64,000 nt of DNA from Sphingomonas bisphenolicum (GTDB lineage Bacteria > Pseudomonadota > Alphaproteobacteria > Sphingomonadales > Sphingomonadaceae), in the NCBI RefSeq assembly GCF_024349785.1, contig NZ_AP018817.1, positions 1,209,501-1,273,500 of the forward strand, given 5' to 3'. The notes below the pieces were generated by a model that was not told where the DNA came from, did not search any database, and was given only the letters and a program-made list of their open reading frames with translations. Position 1 is the first letter of the stretch. Each line of letters opens with the position of its first letter. Shown one piece after another: positions 33,895 through 42,810 of the stretch. Both the position numbers and the translations under genes were made by a program.

Positions 33895-33895
33895 T
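33869..33895 (+). promoter_or_regulatory. Sigma-28-like promoter before the 151-aa gene
   Basis: TAAAGTTT (a full -35 match) -N11- TCCGTAAT (four of eight -10 bases). It overlaps the end of the GT87 gene and lies about 35 nt before the ATG at 33930. Confidence 0.4.
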
Positions 33896-33929
33896 CTCTT
33901 CATTGGGGACGCATTAGGATTGGTGCGTC

Positions 33930-34385
33930 ATGAACGACTATGTTTCCAGAAGCGAACTGACGCCCGTCGACAGGGCCGTTTCGCGCGCGCCATCACCCGT
34001 CCAGGCCGTGCCGCCTGTGGCGGCCAGTCGTTCTGCCGAGGTGCCCGTTCGGGAAAAAGTGCAGCCCGCGCCACAGACCAGGGCCGTCGTCGTCGATGAC
34101 GATCTTGCCAGCGTCGCAGAATATGTGGAAGTTCATGCAAGGATCTCTGAAATTCTTGCCGACCTTCAGTCGGGCGGCGGCAGCGTCGATGATGCGGCTG
34201 GCGCGATCCAGGCGATGATCCCGCGCCCGATGGTGCTTGTGCCGCTGCCGCCCGCCAGCAAGGAAGCGGTGGAACATGCCGCCGTGCTGGCCCGGCGCAT
34301 CGTGGAGCGCGCATCCTATTCCCACGCCGCGCAGGCGCATCTGTCGCGCGGGACGGTAGAGCAGGTCACCACGTCCGCGGGCTGA
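33930..34385 (+). CDS. Unrecognised 151-aa protein of the flagellar cluster
   Basis: No known family could be assigned. The N-terminal half (about 1-60) is rich in Pro, Ala, Val and Arg and looks disordered. The C-terminal half is helical (LASVAEYVEVHARISEILADL; SKEAVEHAAVLARRIVERASYSHAAQAHL) with a Pro-rich turn (MIPRPMVLVPLPP) between. There is no signal peptide or membrane segment. It sits alone between the GT87 gene and fliD behind a sigma-28-like promoter, so a late flagellar role (exported protein, chaperone or regulator) is an inference from place only. Confidence 0.7.
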   Translation: MNDYVSRSELTPVDRAVSRAPSPVQAVPPVAASRSAEVPVREKVQPAPQTRAVVVDDDLASVAEYVEVHARISEILADLQSGGGSVDDAAGAIQAMIPRPMVLVPLPPASKEAVEHAAVLARRIVERASYSHAAQAHLSRGTVEQVTTSAG

Positions 34386-34418
34386 GTCCTATCGTTCCGG
34401 CGCAGCGAAAATCATTCC

Positions 34419-34445
34419 TAAAGGTCTTGCCGCTAGCGCCGTTCT
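34419..34445 (+). promoter_or_regulatory. Sigma-28 promoter for fliD-fliS
   Basis: TAAAGGTC-N11-GCCGTTCT, correct spacing, with the same -10 box as the motA and fliK-internal sites. About 22 nt separate it from the fliD ATG. Confidence 0.7.
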
Positions 34446-34466
34446 ATCCCCTTGAAAGGACGGCGC

Positions 34467-35861
34467 ATGACTTCGGTAGGCAGCAGCATTTTGACGGCGC
34501 TCAACGCAGGGTCGGGTATCGACACCTCGGCGTTGGTCTCCAGTCTGGTGAGCGCGACCCGCGAGCCCAAGCAGACGGCGATCACCAGCCGCCAGACGCT
34601 CAACAGCTCACGCATTTCGGCGCTGGCTTCCGCCATCAGCTCGCTCGACACCTTTGCCGACGCCCTGACCGAAGTGCTGTCGGGCGCCGCCTATACCGGC
34701 ACGGCCGCCTCCAACGACGCCAGCATCGCATCGGTCACCCTGTTGAGCGGCGGCAGCCCCAGCGGCCTGCCCGCCCAGTTGACGGTCGATCAGCTCGCTT
34801 CGGCCCGCGTCTATTCCTCCGCCGCAACCAGCGGCGCGACCGGCAGCACCGTGATCGGCACCGGCAGCTTCACCATCACCAACGCGGCCGGCGAAGCAAC
34901 CACGATCACGCTCGATTCGAGCAACAACACATTTGCCGGCCTCGCCGCCGCCATCAATGCCGGCGACACCGGCGTCACGGCGCGGGTCGTCACCGATACG
35001 CAGGGCACGCGCCTGGTCTTCAAGGGCGCGACCGGTGCCGACAATGATTTCACGATCAGCACCAGCGCCGACGACAGCAGCAGCATCCTGGGCGGCATGA
35101 GCTTCACCAGCTCCTCCACCCCGCAGAACGCCAAGATCACGCTCGACGGCGTGGCCTATGAATATGCCAGCAACACGATCGACGATGCGATCCCCTATCT
35201 GCGGATCGACCTGAACAAGGCGTCGCCCGGCACCACCGTGACCCTGTCGATGAGCCAGCCCACGGCCGGTCTGTCCGATCTGCTCAAGGAATTTGTCGAC
35301 GCCTACAATACGTTGATGAAGGCACTGAACACCGCAACGGCGACCGGTGCGGATTCGTCCAGTGCTGGCGTGCTGAACGGCGTGGCCGGCGTGCGCGACA
35401 TGAAGCGCCAGTTGGCGTCGATCACGTCGACCCAGTTGTCGGCGACCGGCACCTACAAGACGCTGTCGGACATCGGCGTGTCGACCAATCGCGACGGCAC
35501 GCTGACGCTCGACACCGCCCGGCTGGCCACGGCGATGGAAACCGACCCGGAAGGCGTCACCAACATGGTGAATCCCAAGGTGTCGACCACCGCCAGCCCC
35601 GGCCTATCCGCTCTGATGGACACCGTCCGCGACAATATCGAGAAGGACGACGGCCCGCTCAAGACCGCGCAGAAGCGCTACGACGCGGAGGCCGAGGAAT
35701 TTACCAAGCAGCTCGAAGATCTGGATGAGAAGATGACCAATTATCAGGAGCATCTGACCACCATCTACGCAGCGATGGAGACGCGGCTGTCCGCGCTCAA
35801 GGCGACGCAAAGCTACCTCGAACAGCAGATCGAGGTCTGGAACAATAGCAACAGCAATTAA
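34467..35861 (+). CDS. fliD: Flagellar filament cap protein FliD
   Basis: FliD caps the filament and folds flagellin. The start at 34467 has GAAAGGA 6 nt upstream; an earlier TTG (34452) is less likely. The 464-aa protein has the N-terminal cap domain (LNAGSGIDTSALVSSLVSATREPKQTAITSRQTL), Thr/Ser/Ala-rich middle domains, the FliD C block (LSDIGVSTNRDGTLTLDTARLATAM) and a C-terminal coiled coil (EEFTKQLEDLDEKMTNYQEHL). Typical length, 18 bp before fliS. Confidence 0.96.
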   Translation: MTSVGSSILTALNAGSGIDTSALVSSLVSATREPKQTAITSRQTLNSSRISALASAISSLDTFADALTEVLSGAAYTGTAASNDASIASVTLLSGGSPSGLPAQLTVDQLASARVYSSAATSGATGSTVIGTGSFTITNAAGEATTITLDSSNNTFAGLAAAINAGDTGVTARVVTDTQGTRLVFKGATGADNDFTISTSADDSSSILGGMSFTSSSTPQNAKITLDGVAYEYASNTIDDAIPYLRIDLNKASPGTTVTLSMSQPTAGLSDLLKEFVDAYNTLMKALNTATATGADSSSAGVLNGVAGVRDMKRQLASITSTQLSATGTYKTLSDIGVSTNRDGTLTLDTARLATAMETDPEGVTNMVNPKVSTTASPGLSALMDTVRDNIEKDDGPLKTAQKRYDAEAEEFTKQLEDLDEKMTNYQEHLTTIYAAMETRLSALKATQSYLEQQIEVWNNSNSN

Positions 35862-35879
35862 TCGGGGACGCAGCAGACA

Positions 35880-36278
35880 ATGTTCTACAATCAGGGTTAT
35901 GCAGGCGCCAGCGCGGCACGCCGTTACGCCGCTGTCCATTCGGGCAGCCGCACCGAAGGCGCTACGCCACATGCATTGGTGAAAATCCTGTTCGACGAGT
36001 TGCTGCAGGCGCTCGAAGCGGCGGCGCTGGCCGAGCGCAACGGCGACCGGGTCAAGGTGTCGGACAAGCAGGCGCGGGCGATGTCGATCCTGTTCGCGCT
36101 CGAATCGAGCCTGGACTTCGACAAGGGCGGCGACATTTCGGTCGGCCTGGCGCAAATCTACCGCGAAGCGCGCCGGCTGCTGCTGGTCGGCGCCAAGGAA
36201 CGGTCTGCCGAGCCGGTCGATCAGGCCCACGCCATCATCGCCGAAATCGCTGAAGCCTGGAACCAGATCGGTCGTTGA
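35880..36278 (+). CDS. fliS: Flagellin export chaperone FliS
   Basis: FliS binds the flagellin C-terminus in the cytoplasm and carries it to FlhA. The 132-aa helical protein has the family start (YAGASAARRYAAVHSGSRTEGATPHALVKILFDELLQALEAAALAERNGD) and ALESSLDFDKGGDISVGLAQIYREARRLLL. No fliT-like gene follows; the flagellar locus ends here. Confidence 0.94.
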   Translation: MFYNQGYAGASAARRYAAVHSGSRTEGATPHALVKILFDELLQALEAAALAERNGDRVKVSDKQARAMSILFALESSLDFDKGGDISVGLAQIYREARRLLLVGAKERSAEPVDQAHAIIAEIAEAWNQIGR

Positions 36279-36351
36279 AAGCCGCGCGCCTGCCCATCCG
36301 GGCGGGGTTGCGCCCTCAACAAGCCACCTGTATAGGCGGCACTCGCACAAG

Positions 36352-36377
36352 GGCGGCCCGGCGGGGGCCGCCTTTTT
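36352..36377 (+). terminator. Rho-independent terminator after fliS
   Basis: An 8-bp GC stem (GGCGGCCC/GGGCCGCC), GGCGG loop and T5. It closes the flagellar locus, 74 bp after fliS and ahead of argD. Confidence 0.88.
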
Positions 36378-36432
36378 GCGTTATATTCCCTGCGCATCGG
36401 ACGCGCAGCATCAACCCAGAAAGGGAAGGCTC

Positions 36433-37629
36433 ATGTCGATTACGCCGCTCATGCCCGTTTACCCCCGGTGCGATGTCCGTCCGGTGCGAGGCGAGGGCTG
36501 CTATCTGATCGGGGATCGCGGCGAGCGTTATCTCGACTTTGCCAGCGGCATCGCGGTCAACCTGCTCGGCCATGGCCATCCCAAGCTGGTCAAGACGATC
36601 GCCGATCAGGCCGCGACGCTGATGCATACGTCTAACCTCTACGGGTCGCCGCTTGGGGAGGCGTTCGCGCAGACGCTGGTGGACAACAGCTTCGCCGACA
36701 CCGTCTTCTTCACCAATTCGGGCGCCGAAGCGGTCGAATGCGCGATCAAGACCGCGCGTCGCTATCATTATGCGAACGGCGAAGCGCACCGGCACAAGAT
36801 CATCAGCTTCGACAACGCCTTTCACGGGCGGACGCTGGGGACGATTTCGGCCACCAGCCAACCCAAGATGCGCGACGGTTTCGAACCGCTGCTGCCCGGC
36901 TTCCAGGTCGTGCCGTTCAACGATCTCGATGCGGCGCTGGCGGCAATCGACGACAATACGGCCGGATTCCTGCTGGAGCCGGTGCAGGGCGAAGGCGGCG
37001 TGACGCCCGCGACGGTCGCGTTCCTGACCGGCCTGCGCAAGGCATGCGACGAACATGGCCTGCTGCTGATCCTGGATGAGGTCCAGTGCGGCTATGCGCG
37101 CACCGGCACCTTCTTCGCGCATGAGCAATATGGCATCACCCCGGACATCATGGCGGTCGCCAAGGGCATCGGCGCGGGCTTCCCGCTCGGTGCCTGCCTC
37201 GCGACCGAGGAAGCGGCCAAGGGCATGGTCTTCGGCACCCACGGCTCCACCTATGGCGGCAACCCGCTTGCCATGGCGGTGGGCCAGACCGTGTTGGAAG
37301 AGGTGCTGGCCGACGGATTCCTGGACCATGTGAAGGCGATGGGCGCGCGCCTGCGTGCGGCGCTGGAGCAGCTCATCCCCAATCATGACGCCATGTTCGA
37401 GGATGTGCGCGGCATGGGGCTGATGCTGGGGGTCAAGATGAAGGACGCCTATGATGCGCGCGCCTTCGTCGGCCATCTGCGCGACCATCATGGCCTGCTG
37501 GCAGTGTCGGCGGGGCAGAATGTGCTGCGCATCCTGCCGCCCCTCGTCATCGAGGAAAGCCATATCGCCGAATGTATCGAGAAGATCTCCGCCGGCGCGC
37601 GGACCTTCGCCGACGCCAAGGCGGCATAA
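36433..37629 (+). CDS. argD: Acetylornithine aminotransferase ArgD
   Basis: ArgD makes N-acetylornithine in arginine synthesis and may also serve the DAP pathway. The start at 36433 has AAGGGAAGG upstream. The 398-aa PLP enzyme has the class III pattern: NSGAEAVECAIKTARRYH, the PLP-contact LLILDEVQCGYARTGTFFAHE, and the catalytic Lys in MAVAKGIGAGFPLGA. Followed by argF, as in many alphaproteobacteria. Confidence 0.96.
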   Translation: MSITPLMPVYPRCDVRPVRGEGCYLIGDRGERYLDFASGIAVNLLGHGHPKLVKTIADQAATLMHTSNLYGSPLGEAFAQTLVDNSFADTVFFTNSGAEAVECAIKTARRYHYANGEAHRHKIISFDNAFHGRTLGTISATSQPKMRDGFEPLLPGFQVVPFNDLDAALAAIDDNTAGFLLEPVQGEGGVTPATVAFLTGLRKACDEHGLLLILDEVQCGYARTGTFFAHEQYGITPDIMAVAKGIGAGFPLGACLATEEAAKGMVFGTHGSTYGGNPLAMAVGQTVLEEVLADGFLDHVKAMGARLRAALEQLIPNHDAMFEDVRGMGLMLGVKMKDAYDARAFVGHLRDHHGLLAVSAGQNVLRILPPLVIEESHIAECIEKISAGARTFADAKAA

Positions 37630-37638
37630 CACTAACTT

Positions 37639-37735
37639 CCGTTCGCCCTGAGCGAAGTCGAAGGGTATCGCCGAGCGAAGCGAGGTGCCTTCACTTCGTT
37701 CAGGCGAGGGCTTCGACTTCGCTCAGCCCGAACGG
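37639..37735. repeat. REP-like inverted repeat between argD and argF
   Basis: Two 25-nt arms (37639-37663 and 37711-37735) are reverse complements with two mismatches. The arms are of the GTTCGCCCTGAGCGAAGTCGAAG type, widespread between genes in Sphingomonadaceae. A further internal copy of the core (GAGCGAAGCGAGG / CACTTCGTTCAGGCGAGG) lies between them. A diverged fragment (GGCTTCGACAGGCTCAGGCG) occurs near 60889. Confidence 0.8.
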
Positions 37736-37752
37736 ATTGGGGGGTGGTTTCA

Positions 37753-38682
37753 ATGACCAAGCATTTCCTGAATCTCTCCGATGCGGGCGGCGACGCCATC
37801 GCCGCGATGATCGCGGACGCCATCGACCGGAAGGCCGCGCGGGCGGGCAAGCCCAAGGGCGCGGCGGATGCCGACGCGCCGCTGGCCGGCCACACGCTGG
37901 CGATGATCTTCGAAAAGAACAGCACCCGCACCCGCGTCAGCTTCGATATGGCGATTCGGCAGCTGGGCGGCTCGTCCCTGATCCTCGAAGGCGCGACCAG
38001 CCAGATCGGTCGTGGCGAGACGATTGCGGACACCGCGCGGGTTCTGTCGCGTATGTGCGACGCGATCATGATCCGCACCGACGATCATGCCAAGATCGAG
38101 GAAATGGCGCACTATGCCACCGTCCCGGTCATCAATGGGCTGACCGACCTGTCGCATCCTTGCCAGATCGTCGCCGACCTGCTGACCGTGGTCGAACATG
38201 GGCTGGCGCTGCCGGGCAGCCAATGGGCCTGGCTGGGCGACGGCAACAACGTCCTCCATTCGATCGTAGAGGCGGCCGGCCTGCTCAAGTTCGACGTCCG
38301 CATGGGCATCCCCGACGGCTACGATCCCGATCCGGCCTTTGCGCAGGCGGCGCAGGCCTCCGGCTCGACCATCACCCTGACCCGCGACGCGGCCGAGGCC
38401 GTCCGCGGCGCGGACGTCGTCGTCACCGATACCTGGATTTCCATGGGCCAGTCCCATGCGCAAGAAAAGCTGGCGGCGATGATGCCCTATCAGGTAACGC
38501 CCGATCTGATGGCGCAGGCCAAGCCACAGGCCAAATTCCTCCACTGCCTGCCTGCCCATCGCGGCGAGGAAGTGGTTGCGCAGGTTATCGACGGCCCGCA
38601 ATCCCTGATCTGGGACGAGGCGGAAAACCGCATCCATGCCCAGAAATCGGTGCTGCTCTGGGCATTGGGGCGCCTCGGTTGA
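37753..38682 (+). CDS. argF: Ornithine carbamoyltransferase ArgF
   Basis: ArgF joins carbamoyl phosphate and ornithine to citrulline. The 309-aa protein has the carbamoyl-phosphate motif [10 protein letters not shown] near residue 57, [14 protein letters not shown] with HPCQ, and the ornithine-side [11 protein letters not shown] near 265. The start at 37753 is preferred to an upstream GTG (37744). It lies after argD across a REP-like repeat, and hslO follows. Confidence 0.97.
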   Translation: MTKHFLNLSDAGGDAIAAMIADAIDRKAARAGKPKGAADADAPLAGHTLAMIFEKNSTRTRVSFDMAIRQLGGSSLILEGATSQIGRGETIADTARVLSRMCDAIMIRTDDHAKIEEMAHYATVPVINGLTDLSHPCQIVADLLTVVEHGLALPGSQWAWLGDGNNVLHSIVEAAGLLKFDVRMGIPDGYDPDPAFAQAAQASGSTITLTRDAAEAVRGADVVVTDTWISMGQSHAQEKLAAMMPYQVTPDLMAQAKPQAKFLHCLPAHRGEEVVAQVIDGPQSLIWDEAENRIHAQKSVLLWALGRLG

Positions 38683-38779
38683 GTTTATGGGCGGGCTTCC
38701 TATCTAGGCAGTTCGCCCGCATCATCGGATGCCGCCATCTTGTCCGGTCGTTGAAACGCCGGACGACCGGAGCTGTACA

Positions 38780-39688
38780 TTGACGTCTGCCGCCCATCTC
38801 GACCAGGCCCTTGGCTTCACCATCACCTCGCGCCACGCGCGCGGCCGGCTCGTGCGACTGGGGCCGGTGCTCGATCAGGTGCTGGCCGCCCATGCCTATC
38901 CGCCCGCGATCGAACGGCTGCTCGCCTCCGCCCTTGTCCTGGCGGCGCTGCTGGGCAGCACCTTGAAGCAAGCAAACGGCCAGCTGACCTTGCAGGCGCA
39001 GACCGAAAATGGCGTCGTCAGCCTGCTGGTGGCCGATTACAAGGATGGCGACCTGCGCGGCTATGCCAAGTTCGATGCCGACCGGCTGGCCGAGCAGGGT
39101 GCCGATCCGACCCTGTTCGGCCTGTTCGGCAAGGGCTATCTGGCGATCACCTTCGACCAGGCGGTGAGCGGCGAGCGCTATCAGGGCATCGTCCCGCTGG
39201 AGGGCCAGTCGCTGGCGCAGGCTGCCGAACATTATTTCTTCCAGTCCGAACAAATCCCCAGCGTGATCCAGATCGCGACCCGGCATGACAAGGGCGCAGG
39301 CTGCGTCGCGGCCGGTATGCTGCTCCAGCATCTGCCGGAGGGCGAGGTTGGGCGCGAGCGGCTGCATGTCCGCCACGACCATCCGGAATGGGAACATGTC
39401 CAGGCGCTGGCCCAGACGCTGAAGCCGGACGAACTGACCGACGACGCCCTGCCGCTGACCGATATCGTGTGGCGCTTGTTCCATGAGGAAGAGGAAGTGC
39501 GGGCGACCGATCCGACGCCGCTCGCCAAGGGCTGCCGCTGCGATATCAACCATATCCGCGACGTGATCGGCCGGTTTTCGGCCAGCGAACGGCTCGAAAT
39601 GGCGGACGAAAAGGGCATTATCGGCGTGGATTGCGCCTTCTGCTCGCGCCTGTTTCCGCTCGCGCTCGACAGTTTCGTTGCGCATTGA
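38780..39688 (+). CDS. hslO: Redox-regulated chaperone Hsp33 (HslO)
   Basis: Hsp33 is activated by oxidative unfolding. The C-terminal zinc site is clear: CRC at about residue 249 and CAFC at about 282, the CXC..CXXC pattern. The N-terminal domain has GRLVRLGPVLDQVL and LASALVLAALLGSTLKQANGQLTLQAQTENG. TTG at 38780 with GGAG upstream gives a 302-aa protein of family size; an ATG at 38729 would add 17 unlikely residues. Confidence 0.93.
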   Translation: MTSAAHLDQALGFTITSRHARGRLVRLGPVLDQVLAAHAYPPAIERLLASALVLAALLGSTLKQANGQLTLQAQTENGVVSLLVADYKDGDLRGYAKFDADRLAEQGADPTLFGLFGKGYLAITFDQAVSGERYQGIVPLEGQSLAQAAEHYFFQSEQIPSVIQIATRHDKGAGCVAAGMLLQHLPEGEVGRERLHVRHDHPEWEHVQALAQTLKPDELTDDALPLTDIVWRLFHEEEEVRATDPTPLAKGCRCDINHIRDVIGRFSASERLEMADEKGIIGVDCAFCSRLFPLALDSFVAH

Positions 39689-39834
39689 ACCGGCAAAGAT
39701 TTCGCTAACGAGATTTGTAATTGGGGCAGCCCCGGTCGCTTGCGCTATGAAAATGCCGCAATTGGACGGCATGGACGATGTGGGCAGCCATGGGCGGCCA
39801 GAGCCTTTTGGCTGTTTACGGGATATGCGGGATC

Positions 39835-40268
39835 ATGAAGAGGGCGGGACTGCACGCGCTCGGCGCGGTTGCGATGATGATGGTGGCGATGACCGTGGCG
39901 TGGATCGGCACGGGGGCGGCGGCGAACGTCCCGCCCCCCCGTTGACGCCCATGGCGCTGCGCACGCTGGAAACCGGCGAATGGGAGTTGCGCGGCCGTGG
40001 CGAAGGCGCGGAGACGCGCAAGCTATGCGTCAGCGACCTGCGCCAGTTGCTGCAGGTACGGCATGGCAAGGCGCTCTGTCGCAGTTTCACCATCAGCGAC
40101 GACGCGCATGCGATCACGGTTACCTATGATTGCGCGGCGGCGGGCAATGGGCGTACCGACCTGCGCGTGGAAACCAACAAACTGGTCCAGATCCGGTCGC
40201 AGGGGGTGGCGCAGGGCGCGCCCTTCGCCTTCGCCGCGGAAGGGCGGCGCGTCGGCGACTGTTCCTGA
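39835..40268 (+). pseudogene. Small secreted DUF3617-like protein, broken by a one-base shift
   Basis: From ATG 39835 the frame gives a convincing signal peptide (MKRAGLHALGAVAMMMVAM...GTGAAANV), then stops at 39943 just after a run of seven Cs (39934-39940). The +1 frame continues at once with a secreted-protein-like domain (LETGEWELRGRGEG, LCVSDLRQLL, GKALCRSFTISDD, ITVTYDCAAAGNGRTD, RRVGDCS) and stops at 40268. One extra C would give an intact 144-aa protein. The spaced cysteines and W-E-L start resemble DUF3617. The shift may be a homopolymer sequencing error, a real mutation or a phase-variable tract. Confidence 0.72.
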
Positions 40269-40327
40269 TCGTGGCGCCGCATCGTGCTGCGCTTGCACTG
40301 CGGCGTTCCGGGCGGTAGCGCGGGATC

Positions 40328-41020
40328 ATGGTTGCCAATAATGGAAAATTCGCCGTCGTGCTGCTGTCGGGCGGTCTCGATTCGATGGTAGCGGGCGGAC
40401 TCGCGCGGGAGGCCGGCTATGGCATCTTGGCCCTGTCGATCGACTATAATCAGCGGCATCGGGTCGAACTGCGCGCCGCGGCCCGGGTAGCCGAAGCGCT
40501 CAATGCGATCCGCCACATCGTCCTGCCGCTGGACCTGACCGCGTTCGGCGGATCGGCGCTGACCGCCGATATCGCCGTACCCAAGAGCGGGGTAGGGGAC
40601 GAGATTCCCGTCACCTATGTCCCCGCGCGCAACACCATTTTCCTGTCGCTGACCCTGGGCCTGGCCGAAGTGGCGGGAGCGAGCGACATCTTCATCGGCG
40701 TCAACGCGCTCGACTATTCGGGCTATCCCGATTGCCGGCCGGAATTTATCGACGCCTTCCAGAAGATGGCGACGCTGGCGACCAAGGCGGGGGTGGAAGG
40801 CCATCCGATCCGCATCCAGACGCCGCTGCAATATATGAGCAAGGCCGACATCGCCCGCGAAGCCGACCGGCTGGGCCTGGACGCGGGGATCAGCTGGTCC
40901 TGTTACGACCCCACGCCCGACGGCAAGCATTGCGGTCTGTGCGACAGCTGCCGCCTGCGGTCGAAGGGTTATCAGGAAGCGGGCCTGCCCGATCCGACCA
41001 TCTATGCCACGCAGCCCTGA
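40328..41020 (+). CDS. queC: 7-cyano-7-deazaguanine synthase QueC
   Basis: QueC makes preQ0 from carboxydeazaguanine, ATP and ammonia in queuosine synthesis. The 230-aa protein has the PP-loop [11 protein letters not shown] near residue 12, [36 protein letters not shown], and the zinc-binding cysteines SCYDPT...[11 protein letters not shown]. It is 3 bp from queE. Confidence 0.97.
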   Translation: MVANNGKFAVVLLSGGLDSMVAGGLAREAGYGILALSIDYNQRHRVELRAAARVAEALNAIRHIVLPLDLTAFGGSALTADIAVPKSGVGDEIPVTYVPARNTIFLSLTLGLAEVAGASDIFIGVNALDYSGYPDCRPEFIDAFQKMATLATKAGVEGHPIRIQTPLQYMSKADIAREADRLGLDAGISWSCYDPTPDGKHCGLCDSCRLRSKGYQEAGLPDPTIYATQP

Positions 41021-41023
41021 ACC

Positions 41024-41671
41024 ATGAGCTACGCGGTCAAGGAAATGTTCCTGACCCTTCAGGGTGAAGGCGTGCAGGCGGGACGGCGCGCGGTGTTCCT
41101 GCGCTTTGCCGGCTGCAACCTGTGGAGCGGGCGCGAGCAGGACCGGCGCGATGCCGTCTGCCGCTTCTGCGACACTGATTTCGTCGGCACCGACGGTCTT
41201 GGCGGCGGCAAATTCGCCGATGCCGATGCGCTGGCCGATGCGGCGCTGGCCTTCTGGGGCGCTGGCGACGAAGGTCGCTATATTGTCCTGACCGGCGGTG
41301 AACCGATGTTGCAGGTCGACGATGGGCTGGTCGATGCGCTCCATGCACGCGGCTTCACCATCGCGATCGAGAGCAACGGCACCATCGCCGCCCATGCCGG
41401 CATCGACTGGATCTGCATCAGCCCCAAGGCGGGCAGCGACATCGTGCAGCGGTCCGGCCATGAACTGAAGCTGGTCTGGCCGCAGCCCGGCGGCGGGCAT
41501 AGCCTGGCCGATGTGGCCGCGATGGAGGGATGGGCGTTCGACCATCATCTGCTGCAGCCGCTGGACGATCCCCACGCGGCTGACAATGCCCGCGCCGCGA
41601 TCGCTCTGGTGATGGATCGGCCGCAATGGCGGCTGACGGTGCAGGCCCATAAATATCTGGGCCTGCGTTAA
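41024..41671 (+). CDS. queE: 7-carboxy-7-deazaguanine synthase QueE
   Basis: A radical-SAM enzyme acting before QueC. The 215-aa protein starts YAVKEMFLTLQGEGVQAGRRAVFLRFAGCNLW. Its cluster-binding cysteines are spread as C-x14-C-xx-C (AGCNLWSG...AVCRFCDTDF), the long spacing of the QueE subgroup that includes alphaproteobacteria. LTGGEPMLQ and ESNGT follow. Coupled to queC. Confidence 0.95.
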   Translation: MSYAVKEMFLTLQGEGVQAGRRAVFLRFAGCNLWSGREQDRRDAVCRFCDTDFVGTDGLGGGKFADADALADAALAFWGAGDEGRYIVLTGGEPMLQVDDGLVDALHARGFTIAIESNGTIAAHAGIDWICISPKAGSDIVQRSGHELKLVWPQPGGGHSLADVAAMEGWAFDHHLLQPLDDPHAADNARAAIALVMDRPQWRLTVQAHKYLGLR

Positions 41672-41682
41672 ACGTCAGTCGA

Positions 41683-42375
41683 TCAGGGCTTCACGCCCGT
41701 CCGGTTATTCCATGCCTGATGACAGGCGGGCAGCAGCACGCCCTTCTTCCAGCATTTGGGGTCGAAGGACGGCAGGGCCACCACATAATCATAGCCCGGC
41801 GTGCCGTAGAATTGCTCGCCCGCCGCAACCAGCGACTTCTTGATCGAACCCAGACCTGCGCGGCCGACCTCGTGCAATGTTCCGCGCTCGGCGAAGATCG
41901 CCTGCCGTCCGACTTCCGCCGTGGCCTGGCAAAAGCCCTTTTGCGCCTGCACCGTCGAATAGCCCGAATAGATGCGCGTATTATACATGTCCGACGCCGA
42001 CTGGCCCGGCTTGCCCTTGCCCACGGTGCGCTGGAAATAGCCCAGCAGTGCAGCCTGCGCGCTGTCCAGCTCCGCATCATGATGGGCGATCATCGCATTG
42101 TAATTGCTGATCGCCAGCAAGGTGGGTTCGAACTGGCATTGCAGCGCCGCGACATTGAGCGCGGCTCGCAGGTTCCACGCCAGCCCGGCCTTCACTTCCG
42201 CCGCGGTGGCGCCCGGCAGGCCCATGGCGGCGGCTGCGGCGTCGTCGGTCAGCGGCGGGGCGCTCATGTCGGGAGGCGACCAGAAGAACTGGGCCGCTGC
42301 CGGTTGCGCGATGATCGGCGCGATGGCCAGGGTGAGACCGGCCAGCGCGCGGCGCAACGGGAAACGCAATGTCAT
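41683..42375 (-). CDS. Conserved-looking secreted protein, function unknown
   Basis: A 230-aa protein with a clear signal peptide (MTLRFPLRRALAGLTLAIAP... ending AAA-QFFW) and a helical mature part. Four cysteines occur (QCQFE, GFCQATAEVG, PKCWKKG, PACHQAW). The start at 42375 is chosen for the signal peptide. No enzyme motif was recognised. It ends 11 bp from the convergent queE. Confidence 0.72.
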   Translation of the reverse strand: MTLRFPLRRALAGLTLAIAPIIAQPAAAQFFWSPPDMSAPPLTDDAAAAAMGLPGATAAEVKAGLAWNLRAALNVAALQCQFEPTLLAISNYNAMIAHHDAELDSAQAALLGYFQRTVGKGKPGQSASDMYNTRIYSGYSTVQAQKGFCQATAEVGRQAIFAERGTLHEVGRAGLGSIKKSLVAAGEQFYGTPGYDYVVALPSFDPKCWKKGVLLPACHQAWNNRTGVKP

Positions 42376-42461
42376 CGAATCAGCCTCTCTGGAAGGTCGT
42401 GGTAAACCGACGCCTTCATATTGTTCTGTCATGATATCAGGCATGAACGATCTGGCCAGCG

Positions 42462-42749
42462 TTACTGGTCGGACAGGACTTCCGCATCTTCGGCAGGCGC
42501 TTTTTCCGCCACGGCCTTGGCAGGCATACTGCTGTTTTCGGCGGCATTGCCGCTGGGCAGGGCGATGGCGGTGCCTTCGCTCTGTACGCCATCCAGGTCG
42601 GTCATGGCATCGGTAGCGGTGCCGTCCACCACTTCCATATCCTTCATCTGCACCTTGTTTCCGCCCTGCTCCTTGTCGCCGCATCCGGCGAGTGCGATGC
42701 AGCCTGCCAGAAGCGCGGCGGTAAGGGCGGTATTGGTCGTCCGGCGCAT
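42462..42749 (-). CDS. Small lipoprotein, function unknown
   Basis: A 95-aa protein with a lipoprotein signal (MRRTTNTALTAALLAGCIALAGCGDK; lipobox LAGC at residue 21, with an earlier AGC). The rest is acidic and disordered-looking (KVQMKDMEVVDGTATDAMTDLDG). AAGGAG lies 6 nt before the ATG at 42749, which fixes the start. No family recognised. Confidence 0.75.
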   Translation of the reverse strand: MRRTTNTALTAALLAGCIALAGCGDKEQGGNKVQMKDMEVVDGTATDAMTDLDGVQSEGTAIALPSGNAAENSSMPAKAVAEKAPAEDAEVLSDQ

Positions 42750-42810
42750 CCGGGTCTCCTTGAAAAAAGGGTTCAGGCCCGGCCCCCGCCCGGCGAAAGA
42801 AGGCGCGAAC

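Noticed and set aside
1..36278. Reading the cluster as a virulence type III secretion system
   Set aside because: Rod, hook, ring, filament, cap and motor genes are all present; no needle, translocon or effector genes were seen.
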